64,000 bases of DNA from positions 322,146,422 through 322,210,421 of the forward strand of contig CM060926.1 in assembly GCA_030737875.1 (NCBI GenBank), in the 5' to 3' direction. Shown in pieces: positions 34,974-44,560 of this stretch; position 1 is the stretch's first letter, and each line of letters begins with the position of its first letter. Source of the DNA: Allium sativum (lineage: Eukaryota; Streptophyta; Magnoliopsida; Asparagales; Amaryllidaceae). The notes beneath the pieces are model-generated. The model was not told the DNA's origin. It saw nothing but the letters and a program-made list of their open reading frames with translations, and did no database searches. The position numbers and the translations under genes were made by a program.

Positions 34974-35915
34974 ATTCCGATACCAGCACCAAGTTGAGGT
35001 GAAGGGGTATCGATATGAAGCCAACATCAGAATTAATGCTTGGAAGGCCTTAGGCCGATACCAGAATGCTACGAAGAGACAACACCAAAGTTCAAGTTCC
35101 TAAAAGATCAAATCAAATGGCAGAACTTGGTATCGTAGAAGCCAATACCTAGCACGAAGGAAAAGAATCCAACATATCAGCACAAAATACATGCAAGGGG
35201 TAAGCATGGCTGATAACAAATGCAAGAGCAAACAAAATGTTATCGGTACCAATTAGCTTGGTATTAATGCTATGGAATCGATATCGGAAGAAAGAAATGA
35301 AAGGATTTGGTCCACATGCTATCGGTACCAACATATGAGGCGGAAGCTTGGTACCGATACCAGGAAGATGAAAGCAAGGCACGGTACCAGAATCAACATG
35401 CATTGAGCAGCCCAGGGTGGTGTCGATACGGACACCGAAAGTAATCAAACTGATCCCAAAACCAGATGCATTTATCCCAATATCAGAAGCACGAGACCAA
35501 CATGGAAGCAAGTAAGTATTATCAATAACAATAGGCTTGGTATCGATACAGTTACAAAGGATGACAAAGAAGTTATCAGAAAGAACACACAAGCAACACG
35601 AATTTGAAACCGATATCGGGACTAAAGATTATTGATGTGGGCTAAGGTTCATAAGACAATGCGAGAAGGGAAGCTATTCACACTAAGGTGCTTTGTGTCG
35701 ATACCGACACTAAAAAGGACATTAAAGTCATAAAAAAAGGAGTACAAAGGCAGCACCTGGAAGCTAAAAGCAGCATCAAAATCACAGAAAGTTGTCCACA
35801 CTAATTTACATGGTGTTGATACACTACATAGAGGTGGCACCGGATTCAAAAAGCAATAAAAGACGATGACGACACTTAGAATACAAGCACGGGTCGATAC
35901 CGACACTAGATTGCA
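34974..35915 (+). repeat. GGTATCGATACC motif cluster in N2 LTR
   Basis: More than a dozen variants of (C)CGATACC(A), GGTATCGAT, ATCGATATCGG, GGTACCGATACC and GTCGATACCGAC occur within 940 bp upstream of the TATA box. Many are self-complementary. The same motif recurs at 42843-42960 upstream of the antisense frame. Confidence 0.75.
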
Positions 35916-35983
35916 ACTACCGAAGCAAGAGCCTCTCGGAACCAGGCTTCTACTGACCGCAACCAAAAGGTATCCCAATTTCT

Positions 35984-35994
35984 CTATAAATAAG
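35984..35994 (+). promoter_or_regulatory. TATA box of N2 LTR
   Basis: CTATAAATAAG, about 1020 bp into the LTR; transcript start is expected just downstream, near the GGTCTCATTTTCG segment shared with N1. Confidence 0.7.
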
Positions 35995-36484
35995 ACCCTA
36001 TGGTCTCATTTTCGAGTACTTTTCTCATTTCCAAAATCTTGTATACTTTTTGAGAGCTCAAATGCTAATTTGTAAATCAATTTGGGGATTCTACTTGTAA
36101 CCTTCAATGTACTCAATCAAGTGATCAAATAAAGAGAGATTCAATACTTGTCATCTATTTTTCTAATTCCCTATTATTATTTCACGACAAAAGCCTCGTA
36201 CAAGAGAATAATTACCAAAATAACTGTACATAAGCCATTTAGCTTTCTCACTTGTGTCAAATTTATGAAACCCTTATCCCTAGGTAATCGTTGGTCCTTG
36301 AGTCTCATAAGTGTAATACTCACATCTTTGAAGGGTGAGTAACAAATCTTCGGGCTGAAGACCTTGATATCTAGGAAACGGCGAATTAACTCAAGCTTGT
36401 AGGAACTAAATAAACCCTAAGTACCCTTAGTTCCATGACTTTGTTCCATTATTCCGGCGTTGATGAAAAATAACATTAATATTT

Positions 36485-36520
36485 TGGAGCTAGAAGAAGG
36501 GCTTGGGCCTCCAACCCTTT
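36485..36520 (+). other. N2 primer-binding site region
   Basis: TGGAGCTAGAAGAAGGGC follows the LTR; N1 has TGGCGCTAAAAGGAGGGC. The consensus would pair with a tRNA 3' end ...TTCTAGCGCCA. The next bases (N1: TTGAACCTCC) are complementary to a tRNA T-arm, so pairing could extend beyond 18 nt. The tRNA itself is not identified. Confidence 0.55.
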
Positions 36521-36624
36521 GAATAACCATACCACATCCCTAGTTGTTCCGTCCTGGTTGGACTAAGCTTTGAATAAGCATGATCATAGATAAAGAGTCT
36601 TGACAAGAATCTTCTGAATTTCAA

Positions 36625-37290
36625 ATGGCTATGACAAGCATCAGTGATCCAAGAATTATCGAAAAACAAAGGCTTAAACTGGAAGCCCTACAAATCAAGA
36701 ACAAGGATAAGGAAGTAGAACCTTATGACGCTGGACGTTGGAGCATTAATCCTTTCCATACAGGATCACCCCCAATCTTTGCTCTAAGAAGTTCTACATA
36801 AAAGGAAAACTATCTATTTATTCACATAAAAAAAATCCATCCATGCACAGGCTAAGGGAACCATACTTGAGCAAAGAATAGTGGAGGATCTCAATCACTT
36901 TATATCGAGATGGTCTAGAAAAGTCACACCTCAGTCTCAAGGTACCATTAAAAGAAAGCTCGAAGATGAAGAAGGATCGATAAAATTGAGTAACAAAAGG
37001 GCTAAGTCTCGATGTCGAAAGGGAGTCTTTGAGTCAAGATTACTTAAAGAATGCAAGCTTACCAGATCTATTGAAAATATCTACTTCCTAACCAAGCATG
37101 AGCTTAACTTCTGGCCATCACTGAAGAAGAAACCCAAGAGTGAAATCAAATTGGGAGGGCCATACTGCTATTATCATATGTGATGGACATGCAACCAATT
37201 ACTGCAGAGTCATTGAAGGTATAATCATCAATATCTTTAATCAAGGCAAGATATATAGATATGTAGAAAAGATTTAATCAACTTAAACAA
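36625..37290 (+). pseudogene. N2 short gag-like gene (broken)
   Basis: It starts MAMTSISDPRIIEKQRLKLE at 36625 (58 codons to TAA 36799), then continues in another frame at 36881 (MEDLNHFISRWSRK... to 37183), and after a further shift gives DGHATNYCRVIEGIIIN. The end is a CCHC-type knuckle (CYYH...GHATNYC), typical of Tat gag. The whole would be about 220 residues, far shorter than a normal gag of 500-670, and lacks the gag core domain. A run KRKLEDEEGS..KRAKSR could be a nuclear signal. Confidence 0.6.
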
Positions 37291-37379
37291 AGGATTCTTA
37301 GAAAAAAGAATGTCTACAAGGACAGGAGTACAAAACTCAATAAAACTTGGAACTACCTGAAAAAGGTGAAGCTACTTAC

Positions 37380-38110
37380 AATGGTAGAAAACCCTTGTCC
37401 ACGGCAAGATGGCTAGGGCAAGGTGCCCCTCGGAGGGGGGTGATGTGTAAGCATTTAGCCATGTCCAATTCAGAAAGGGCCAGGTTAAAGCAGCAAAGGT
37501 GTAAACCTTCGTCCCCGGGGCGGAGCAGCTAAAGCCTACAATGGCCTGAGTAAGGCATCCCTTATAGGGGGTGAGTGTAAGCCTTTATCCACATCCAAAT
37601 TAGACAGGGCCAGGGTAAAGCATCGAAAACCCTTATCCGTGCCTATGATGGCCAGGTTAAGGCACCTCTTGAAGGGGATGGTGTGTAAGCTACTATCACC
37701 GCCCATGATGGTCAGGGTAGAGCATCAAAAGAGCAAGCTTTTATTTGTACCAACGATGGCCATGTTAAAACATATAAGCCCTTATAACTGCCTATGATGG
37801 CCAGGGAAAGGCACCTCCTGGAGGGAGTTCAGGTAAGTCCTTGGGCCCTGCTTAAAAATAGTTAACCAAGCGCACCGGACAAACAAGCCTAGAGAGTGGC
37901 CAACAAAGCTCGTACATCCACTGCTTTGGCAATCAAAAGCCCAGAGAGTGGCTTGATAAGCACGTACATCCTATGCTTACATCTAATCCCGCAAAGGGGA
38001 ATAAAGCTCTGGAGGAGCGATCTAAGCACTCAGTCGCCTCAGCTTACATCAATATCCCATGGAAAGGGAAAAAACGCTCGAAAGAATAACACTTAAAGCA
38101 TGTACAATCT
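37380..38110 (+). repeat. GC-rich repeats of N2
   Basis: Same unit set as N1 32750-33500: AAGCCTTTATCC, CCTACAATGG/CCTATGATGGCCAGG, TAAGGCACCTCTTG and GGAGGG(A)GT. The second half has GCACGTACATCC(T)CTGC units. High GC contrasts with the AT-rich neighbours. The small ORFs across it are not conserved between N1 and N2. Confidence 0.7.
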
Positions 38111-38139
38111 TTGCTTTAGAGAACAAGCCTGAAATTAGC

Positions 38140-38420
38140 ACAAATAACAACAAATACCCGAATCTGGGCTTTTTTGGGGACATCTATTAATTACCAGAAA
38201 TGGATTTCTAGTCTTATATCAAATACTCGAATCTGGGTTTGGTTCGGGACTTCTATTAAATACCAGATGTGGATATCCAGTCCTCTATAAAACACCCAAA
38301 CGGGTTTGGTTCGGGACTTTTATTAAATACTTGAATATTTATTTCGGTTCAGGATTCTTATTATTGCCAAAAGTGGATTTTTTATCTTCCATTGTGAATA
38401 CTAGAGTATGGACCGTAGAA
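38140..38420 (+). repeat. ~75-bp tandem repeats of N2
   Basis: About four units: AATACTCGAATCTGGGTTTGG, TTCGGGACTTCTATTAAATACC, AGATGTGGATATCCAGTCCTC. Only the first part of one unit remains in N1 (33525-33572). Confidence 0.7.
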
Positions 38421-39121
38421 CTTCTATCTAAGCTTCCAGAAGAGGGTTTCTAGACCCCTGTTCTAATACCCTAATATGGGTCCTAAGAATATAATTCCCA
38501 TTTCCGAAATAGGATATGCAGAACGATAATCGAATTGGTATCTTGGGTTTCTTACACTAAGCCTTTCTGACAAAAGGTCATGGTTTCTCATAACTAACAC
38601 AGGGGGATTCTCTAAGCCTTATTATGCGAAAAGTATTATTCCTTATTCTGACGAAATTTAGATACGAGTGGTCATATCAATCTATCACAAAGACTTACCA
38701 ATTACTTGGTTACAACCTAGAAACTCATACAAGCTAAGAAAATTATCATATGCATTCTACTCTTAACAGAAGGCTAACAAAAATGTTGTTTAATGAGCTT
38801 TATGTATAATAGAGCAGAAAGAGATCCTAAATGAGGATGCTCAAAACTCAAACAAAGGTTATACATCAGGTGATATTTACACAATCTATGAAATTACTTT
38901 ACAAAGTTATATATAGACATTTCATTAGTTGTCAAAATACAAAAGTTAAACATTAACACCATCATAATATCAAGTATATTACATTTCCCTATTTATATCA
39001 TCCTAACACTTTGCTTGGTAATAATTTTAAATGTAAATCTTGATTCACCTACACCAACTAGCAACAATCAACTCATCAAATCCTTGAGAAGGATTTACCG
39101 AGTGAGGAAATACCTTGGTAA
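38421..39121. other. N2 non-coding stretch
   Basis: AT-rich; no frame, repeat or known motif is seen. It lies downstream of the antisense gene's stop codon and could hold its 3' UTR. Confidence 0.4.
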
Positions 39122-42100
39122 CTAGGATTTTTGATCAGGGTCAGGATTATTCAAGGAGAACTCCCAAGATCTACAACTTGCTTTGGTATCATCCAATTCA
39201 ATCCCTAATTCACTTATTCGTTGAACTAGTCTACTTATCTCTTCGTCAGAATTGGTAGAGGGATTGACCCTTAGCTTCCTTTTTAGTTCAAGAATAGTTT
39301 TGTCTTTTTCTTTCAACCGACCTTCCAAAACAAATATTTGCTCATTCAAATTCTTAATGGTCAACTTTTGGAGATAAAATGCTTTTTCCCGATTCATAGA
39401 AGGAGTGTCTTTGAAAATATCCTTTTGCTTTACAGTTGCTAATGATTTTTCTCTGGGTTGAGAAGATGAAATTTTAGATTGCTTCCCTTATTCATAAGAA
39501 AAACAAGATATGATTATTCACAAATTCTACTTTGAAAGAATGATACTGATAAATTATATTTTTCGTTAACAAGAAAGTTTACTACAAATACTCTTAGACA
39601 TACCCAAACTAGCTTCGGATTGCCTTAAGTATTCATACACACTAAGGGTTACAAAGGACAACCTTGTTTATCAAAGCATACACTATATACGATCAACTAA
39701 GCACGTCAGATTCTAAGTCAGTTTTAAATCATTTCTTTGTCATCACCTAGAAAGTCTGGGGAAGTTGATACTTCATGCAAATGCGTTGAAGGTCACCAAA
39801 ATGAGGCTGCCCTCCAAATCTAGATATTGTTTGAAAAACAGTTCACAACTAATATTCTCTCATTAATTTAGAATATAAGCATTAAGCATATTTTGAAAAT
39901 ACATCTTGAAGTAGAGTAAGGTTCCTCCATAATTGAGAGTTAAATCAAAAGATCATTAGGGACATCATCTTTGAAGTATTTTTATAAAATCATAACATTT
40001 TTCAATGTAGGACATTATAATCTTTTCAATGACTTATACCCGCTCTAAGAAAACCAAATTATTTCCTTTTGATTCTTACCTTACTATGCCTTAGGATATG
40101 AGGCAATGTTTTCCTTGTCTATGCATTATTGTAGGAAGCCAATTACCATGAATTAAAGAGGGAATAAAACACTTCTAAAGTAAAGATCATACCTAAGAAA
40201 TATTGGCTTTAGGTTGAGCAGGATGCTCTTTCCCATTCCATCCTTGAATGGAGGGACCGCTATCTTTGGATAAAGTTTCAATTGGATCTTGATTAGAGGA
40301 AGCATTCAAAGGACTAAGGTTTATTTCCTTGGAGACATGAGTACCACCAGCAGAAGGAGGAAGGATGTAATTTTCTCCATCTTAGTCATCTTGATAGTCT
40401 TTATCTTTGGAGTTAAGATCGTCACCATCGTCATCCTCCTCATCATCAGTATCAATAATTTCATATTTCCCCTCGTATGGGTCAAAATTATCCGGAGAGT
40501 CCTCAATATACAGAAACTATTTGGGTTTCACTATATCTTCCTCAAGGACTTTAACCCTCTTCCTAAGTTGCTCAATTTTGTGCATAACCCTGCCCGCAAT
40601 AGGGGGATAAATCGAAGGAAAATCAATTTTCGGATATTTTTGAAAGTTTTCAGAGTACGCAACTAAGAGAGCATCTTCGTAAGATTTCAACATTACCTTC
40701 GGAAATTAAGTTTTCAGAAATAAGCGATCCTATTCTTGGCCTTATAAGTTATGCGTTCGGCATTAGAAAGTGCATTTTTAACCTTAGAAAGTTGGTAGTC
40801 TTTCTCTTTTAACCTTCCATCGTGTTTAATTATCATTCAAGCCTTCTCATTTTCAAGTTTTTGTTTAGATAAGTCAAGAGTTAAAACTTAATCAATCAAA
40901 AGGTTTTTAGCCTTCCTCTCGTTCACCAGCTCTGATTCAGCTTGCTCAAGAGATGTATTAATTCTGCACATTCCTTCTTATGTTCCTCCTTCAGAACATT
41001 AACTTTGGATTCCAAGGAAGCCTTCTCTTCTTTAATATTTGTTAAGAAGAAGAGGTAGACATCTTAAGAAGGGAGAGCCATTTCTTAGTTATTTAAAAGG
41101 AAGAAGAAAAATCAACATTTATGTAAGAGTAGAAGAAGAAGAAAAGACTAAAAGAAACAAGGTTGTACCAAAAGTTGTTACTTGATAAGAGATTGCCACA
41201 AATTCATCAGATCTGAGGACGAGGAAGGAAGCATGGTATTGGTTGTATCTTCGAAAGAAAGAGCAAGTTTTACAATCTCTTTTAAACTTTGAATCTGTGA
41301 AGCAGACTCAGAGCGGTAGGCATGATGAGCAGAAAAGGGCATGCTTAACTCTTGTTCCACCAAATCCAAGGGACTTGGAGAATTAGGCACCATAATGCGG
41401 TTAACGAATTCACTACCCGTGGATGCCGTTTGGGAGGAATCGACAACGTGAGTAACACTAGGGGAAAGAGTAATAGAATCGGGGAATATGTAGCTCATCG
41501 GACTTAGTTTTAATGTCCTTGCCAAGAAAAGAAGAGGCGGATGCACCATCTTTTTGATATTTCGGAACTGGATTATCAGTAGTCATAATAACTTTGCTCT
41601 TAGCTGTGGTCTTAGATCGAGCCAAAGCATCCAAAGTGTATTGCCCAGTAAATGCCTCAGTAACTAATCAAAGCAATGACATCAGAAAGGTAAAAACATA
41701 TAACTTGAATATAAAATCAAACCTTGAGATCACTATAGAAGGGCAGCCTTGCTTGAAACACTCGGAAATAATAGGGTTAGCGGAGTAAACAGGTCTGAGA
41801 CCGAGGTTAGATGTTTAGCACCATAAAATAGAGGTGAGGTTGCCTCAAAATCTTTTGTCCTGGAGGGAGAAAGGCGTACTTTTATAGATTGTCCAGAGTC
41901 AGTAAAACAGATCTCTTCCCCAAAGTCTCGGAAGCTTTATAAATTACGGTAACAATCTTAGCCTCCTCCTCATTCAAAATTGTCCTCTTGGGAATGGAAG
42001 CTGAACGGAAATAGATTAGACGGAGCATGAAAATAACATAGAAAATCTAGAAAGATAGGAAACTCACTTGGAGTGGAAAAGGTTCATGTGACACCCTAAG

Positions 42101-42655
42101 CACATTTGATATAGAAAAATTGTGTCTTCCGGTCTTGGAATTTGCTGATACCATCGCCGATCAGTTTCTTTGAAAGGTTCGGGTGAAAGATAGGTGAGTT
42201 CATTTCTTTAACTACTGATAATCGTAGCAAATGATAAAGAAGGTGGGCACAAAGGGAAGACTATCCTGATTCAAGTGCTAAGACTTCAAGGTATAGAAGG
42301 CATGTATATGTATTCAGAGTCAATTGAATGTGAGCTAGCCTCGAATGTTGTAAGAACTTTGAAATGAAGTCTGGATATAGAAAGAAACCGCTAGGGCAGA
42401 TATGGATGGATGAATATGCAATAAATCCTTCTAGTGGATTATGAATGGTATATTTTTCAAAAGCAGGAATGGTGTCAACTCCAGTCATGCCAAATTTTAC
42501 AAGAATTGCTTTCATTTCATTCTGAGTTCGGATGAAAGAATGTTGTGGAGTATGTTCCTTCTTTGGCCTAAGGATAGAAGAACTACTTGGATTCGATTCA
42601 CCAACGCTTCAGTTCTTAGACATAATGTTGCCAGGTGACATCATTCCATAAAAAC
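39122..42655 (-). pseudogene. N2 antisense gene with putative gypsy-type transposase-like domain
   Basis: Minus-strand coding pieces in order: an N-terminal domain (about 42600-42095) reading NEMKAILVKFGMTG, TIPAFEKYTIHNPLEGFIAY, FFLYPDFISKFLQHSRLAHIQL, then after one TAG, KLIGDGISKFQDRKTQFFYI; next about 41995-41850 (IPKRTILNEEEAKIV, SETLGKRSVLL); then 41549-41178; then Lys/Glu-rich coiled coil to 39397-39122, ending LNNPDPDQKS. The order (IP..D/Y..xPLxGFxxY, LxPxFxxFL, KDRFFFI-like, EEE..V) fits the 'putative gypsy-type transposon' domain (Transposase_28 type) known from antisense ORFs of Tat elements. Donor/acceptor-like sites suggest introns. Stops show decay. Function unknown. Confidence 0.55.
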
Positions 42656-43624
42656 ACATTAGCACAGTAATTTATTAGCAAACAATTTTCTTAGGCTTAA
42701 CATGGACCTTTTACAAGTTTTTGATTATCTAACTCATTGACATTAGTCATCCAATGCTTCGTAGGAAAGTAAAATATATCATAAGTTAATTCATATAAAG
42801 TCATGCATTAGACATATGCCCAAAAATGATTAAGTTATTAGTATCGCTTGCACCAATAGGGACGACACCGAAATCGAAGATAATGCAGATCTTCGATATT
42901 AACGAAGCCGAAATCAAAACAACCTAAATTCTTGGTATCGGCGAAGCCGAAGCCGAACCATTTTGCTATCAATACAAAAAAATTTAGTCAACATCAAGGG
43001 GGAGTAGGACTTGATATTGATGTATTCAAAGTCAGGAATAACTTAATATTGTTAAAAATTAGACCTACATGAAAGTAAGGGGCTTAACCGATGCCTAAAA
43101 AAAGAAAAGACTCCATTTTCATGATAATAAGTTTAAATCTTTCATATGTGAATATTGCACTTTGAACCCTAAAAATTATAGGAATGATAGATGATAAACC
43201 CTAGTAATCCGCCATTAATGTTTATTTAAGCTGACTTAGACTTATTTGATTTATCTTAATAAGAAATCAAAGGTTATTTGATTTCAGATTGATTCTGTAA
43301 TCAAGCTTAGAGGAAAACGATTCTTAGATTTTGACCTAGATCGATTTCTAAGATAATTAAATACTCGTAGAAAGGATCAAATTTGCAGTGCTGGAAAGTT
43401 CGTAAAATTTCGAAGAACAATGATCCTGTTTAAATATGGTTTCTTGCAGGAGAAAAAAGAAAAGGAGGAGGAAGAAGAGTCTATTATACTAAAAACAAAT
43501 CTTATCCTATCCATACAAGCAGTTATGAATCAACGAACCGGATTAACTCTAGAAGACCAAAAGACGGGAAAATATTACGAAGGTCAAAGTTTTGACTTGG
43601 AAAGTTGAAAAATACCCCTTTACT

Positions 43625-43636
43625 AAGGGGGGAAAA
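43625..43636 (+). other. N2 polypurine tract
   Basis: AAGGGGGGAAAA directly precedes the LTR start TGTTATTACC, the canonical second-strand primer position. Confidence 0.85.
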
Positions 43637-43757
43637 TGTTATTACCAGATTTCGATATCAGCACCAAGTTGAGGTGAAGGGGTATCGATATGAAGCTAAC
43701 ATCAAAATTGAGGCTTGGGAGGCCTTAGGTCGACACCAGATTGCTAGGGAGAGCCGA
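43637..43757 (+). repeat. N2 3' LTR, truncated
   Basis: The first 121 bp match 34962 onward (TGTTATTACCAGATTTCGAT, GGTATCGATATGAAGC, GGCCTTAGG). Homology stops at 43757, where a new TGTAATGTCCC sequence starts. Confidence 0.85.
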
Positions 43758-43912
43758 TGTAATGTCCCTGATTTTTTGGCTAATTATGTTAAACTATAAT
43801 TATAGATTTTATATATGTAAATCTATGAATGATATTGGATCTGAATATTTTTGAAATTAGATTAATTATTAGTTTAAAAATCATATATGTATATTTTTCA
43901 TTTGTTTTATTC

Positions 43913-43943
<31 letters not shown>

Positions 43944-44560
43944 AACAAACACAAGTGAATGGTGTTTAACATCTTTGTTTATCTTGAAAGCTTGTGTATT
44001 TAAAATCATACGTTATTTAAGCTTTTTGTTAAATATATTACCAATATTAGAAAACAAAATAGAGTAACTGCTGATGTGGATCCTTTAATTTCTTATAAAT
44101 CCTACGTGGTGAGATTCTGCAGCCCCGTACCGTATGGACCATCGGCAGTAAAGTATTTCAAAATACTGCCTTCTGTATGTATCCCTCTTTTACTTTACCT
44201 TCCCAAAAAACCATTCCCCCCTTTTCTGATTTCTGTGTTCTCTCCACTTTTCCCGTATTCAACTTTCCCCCAATTTGTTCCCTCTCGTTCAACTCATAAC
44301 TCCTCCGAATTTCATAAATTTGCCCTAAAATTCTTCATATTCGGCTGCACACAACATCCTTCCCTCCATGCCCTCTAATTTTCCTCCATGCATCTGTTCG
44401 TCTTCACTAATCCAGCCTTAATTTCATATAAGTTCCCCGATTCTACTATTTTCAATCAATGATCCAAGCATCAATTAGACCATCTCTTCACAACATCATC
44501 TTGCTCCTGGTAACCGTAAGGTACAACTTGCCGCTCTTCCTTCTTCTCTTATGATTTGGT
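43758..44560 (+). mobile_element. T6: LTR-like sequence interrupting N2
   Basis: It begins TGTAATGTCCCTGATTTTTTGG, close to LTR starts of Tekay-like elements, has a (TA)n(CA)n run, a TATA-like CTTATAAATCC (44087-44097) and a CT-rich leader-like segment (44160-44400). No matching LTR end, PBS, target duplication or second copy is found in the window, so the right boundary is a guess. Confidence 0.4.
43914..43950. repeat. (TA)n(CA)n microsatellite
   Basis: Alternating TA followed by about ten CA dinucleotides, then AAAC repeats. Confidence 0.9.

Larger units (their letters stand above)
34962..36481 (+). repeat. N2 5' LTR
   Basis: 1520 bp from TGTTATTACCAG to AATAACATTAATA (the final CA is mutated; N1 keeps AACA). 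The U3 part is studded with GGTATCGATACC-like motifs. The start is confirmed by the identical string after the polypurine tract at 43637. TATA box CTATAAATAAG is at 35984-35994. Confidence 0.8.
34962..43757 (+). mobile_element. N2: non-autonomous Tat-like element with an antisense gene
   Basis: LTR 34962-36481, PBS at 36485, short gag-like frame (36625-37290), GC-rich repeats (37380-38420), no RT/RNase H/integrase motif in any frame, then an antisense coding region (42655-39122, minus), a polypurine tract (43625-43636) and the first 121 bp of the 3' LTR (43637-43757), where another element cuts in. The knuckle CYYH..DGHATNYC and the antisense domain both point to the Tat lineage. N1 is a second copy with the same layout at its left, so this is a family. 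Confidence 0.75.

Noticed and set aside
40321..40666. Opposed ORFs of 125 aa (+) and 61 aa (-)
   Set aside because: They arise from a TCATC-rich acidic stretch of the decayed antisense gene; neither is complete by itself.
34962..43757. N2 as an autonomous Tat element
   Set aside because: No RT, RNase H or integrase motif was found in any frame of 37300-42000.
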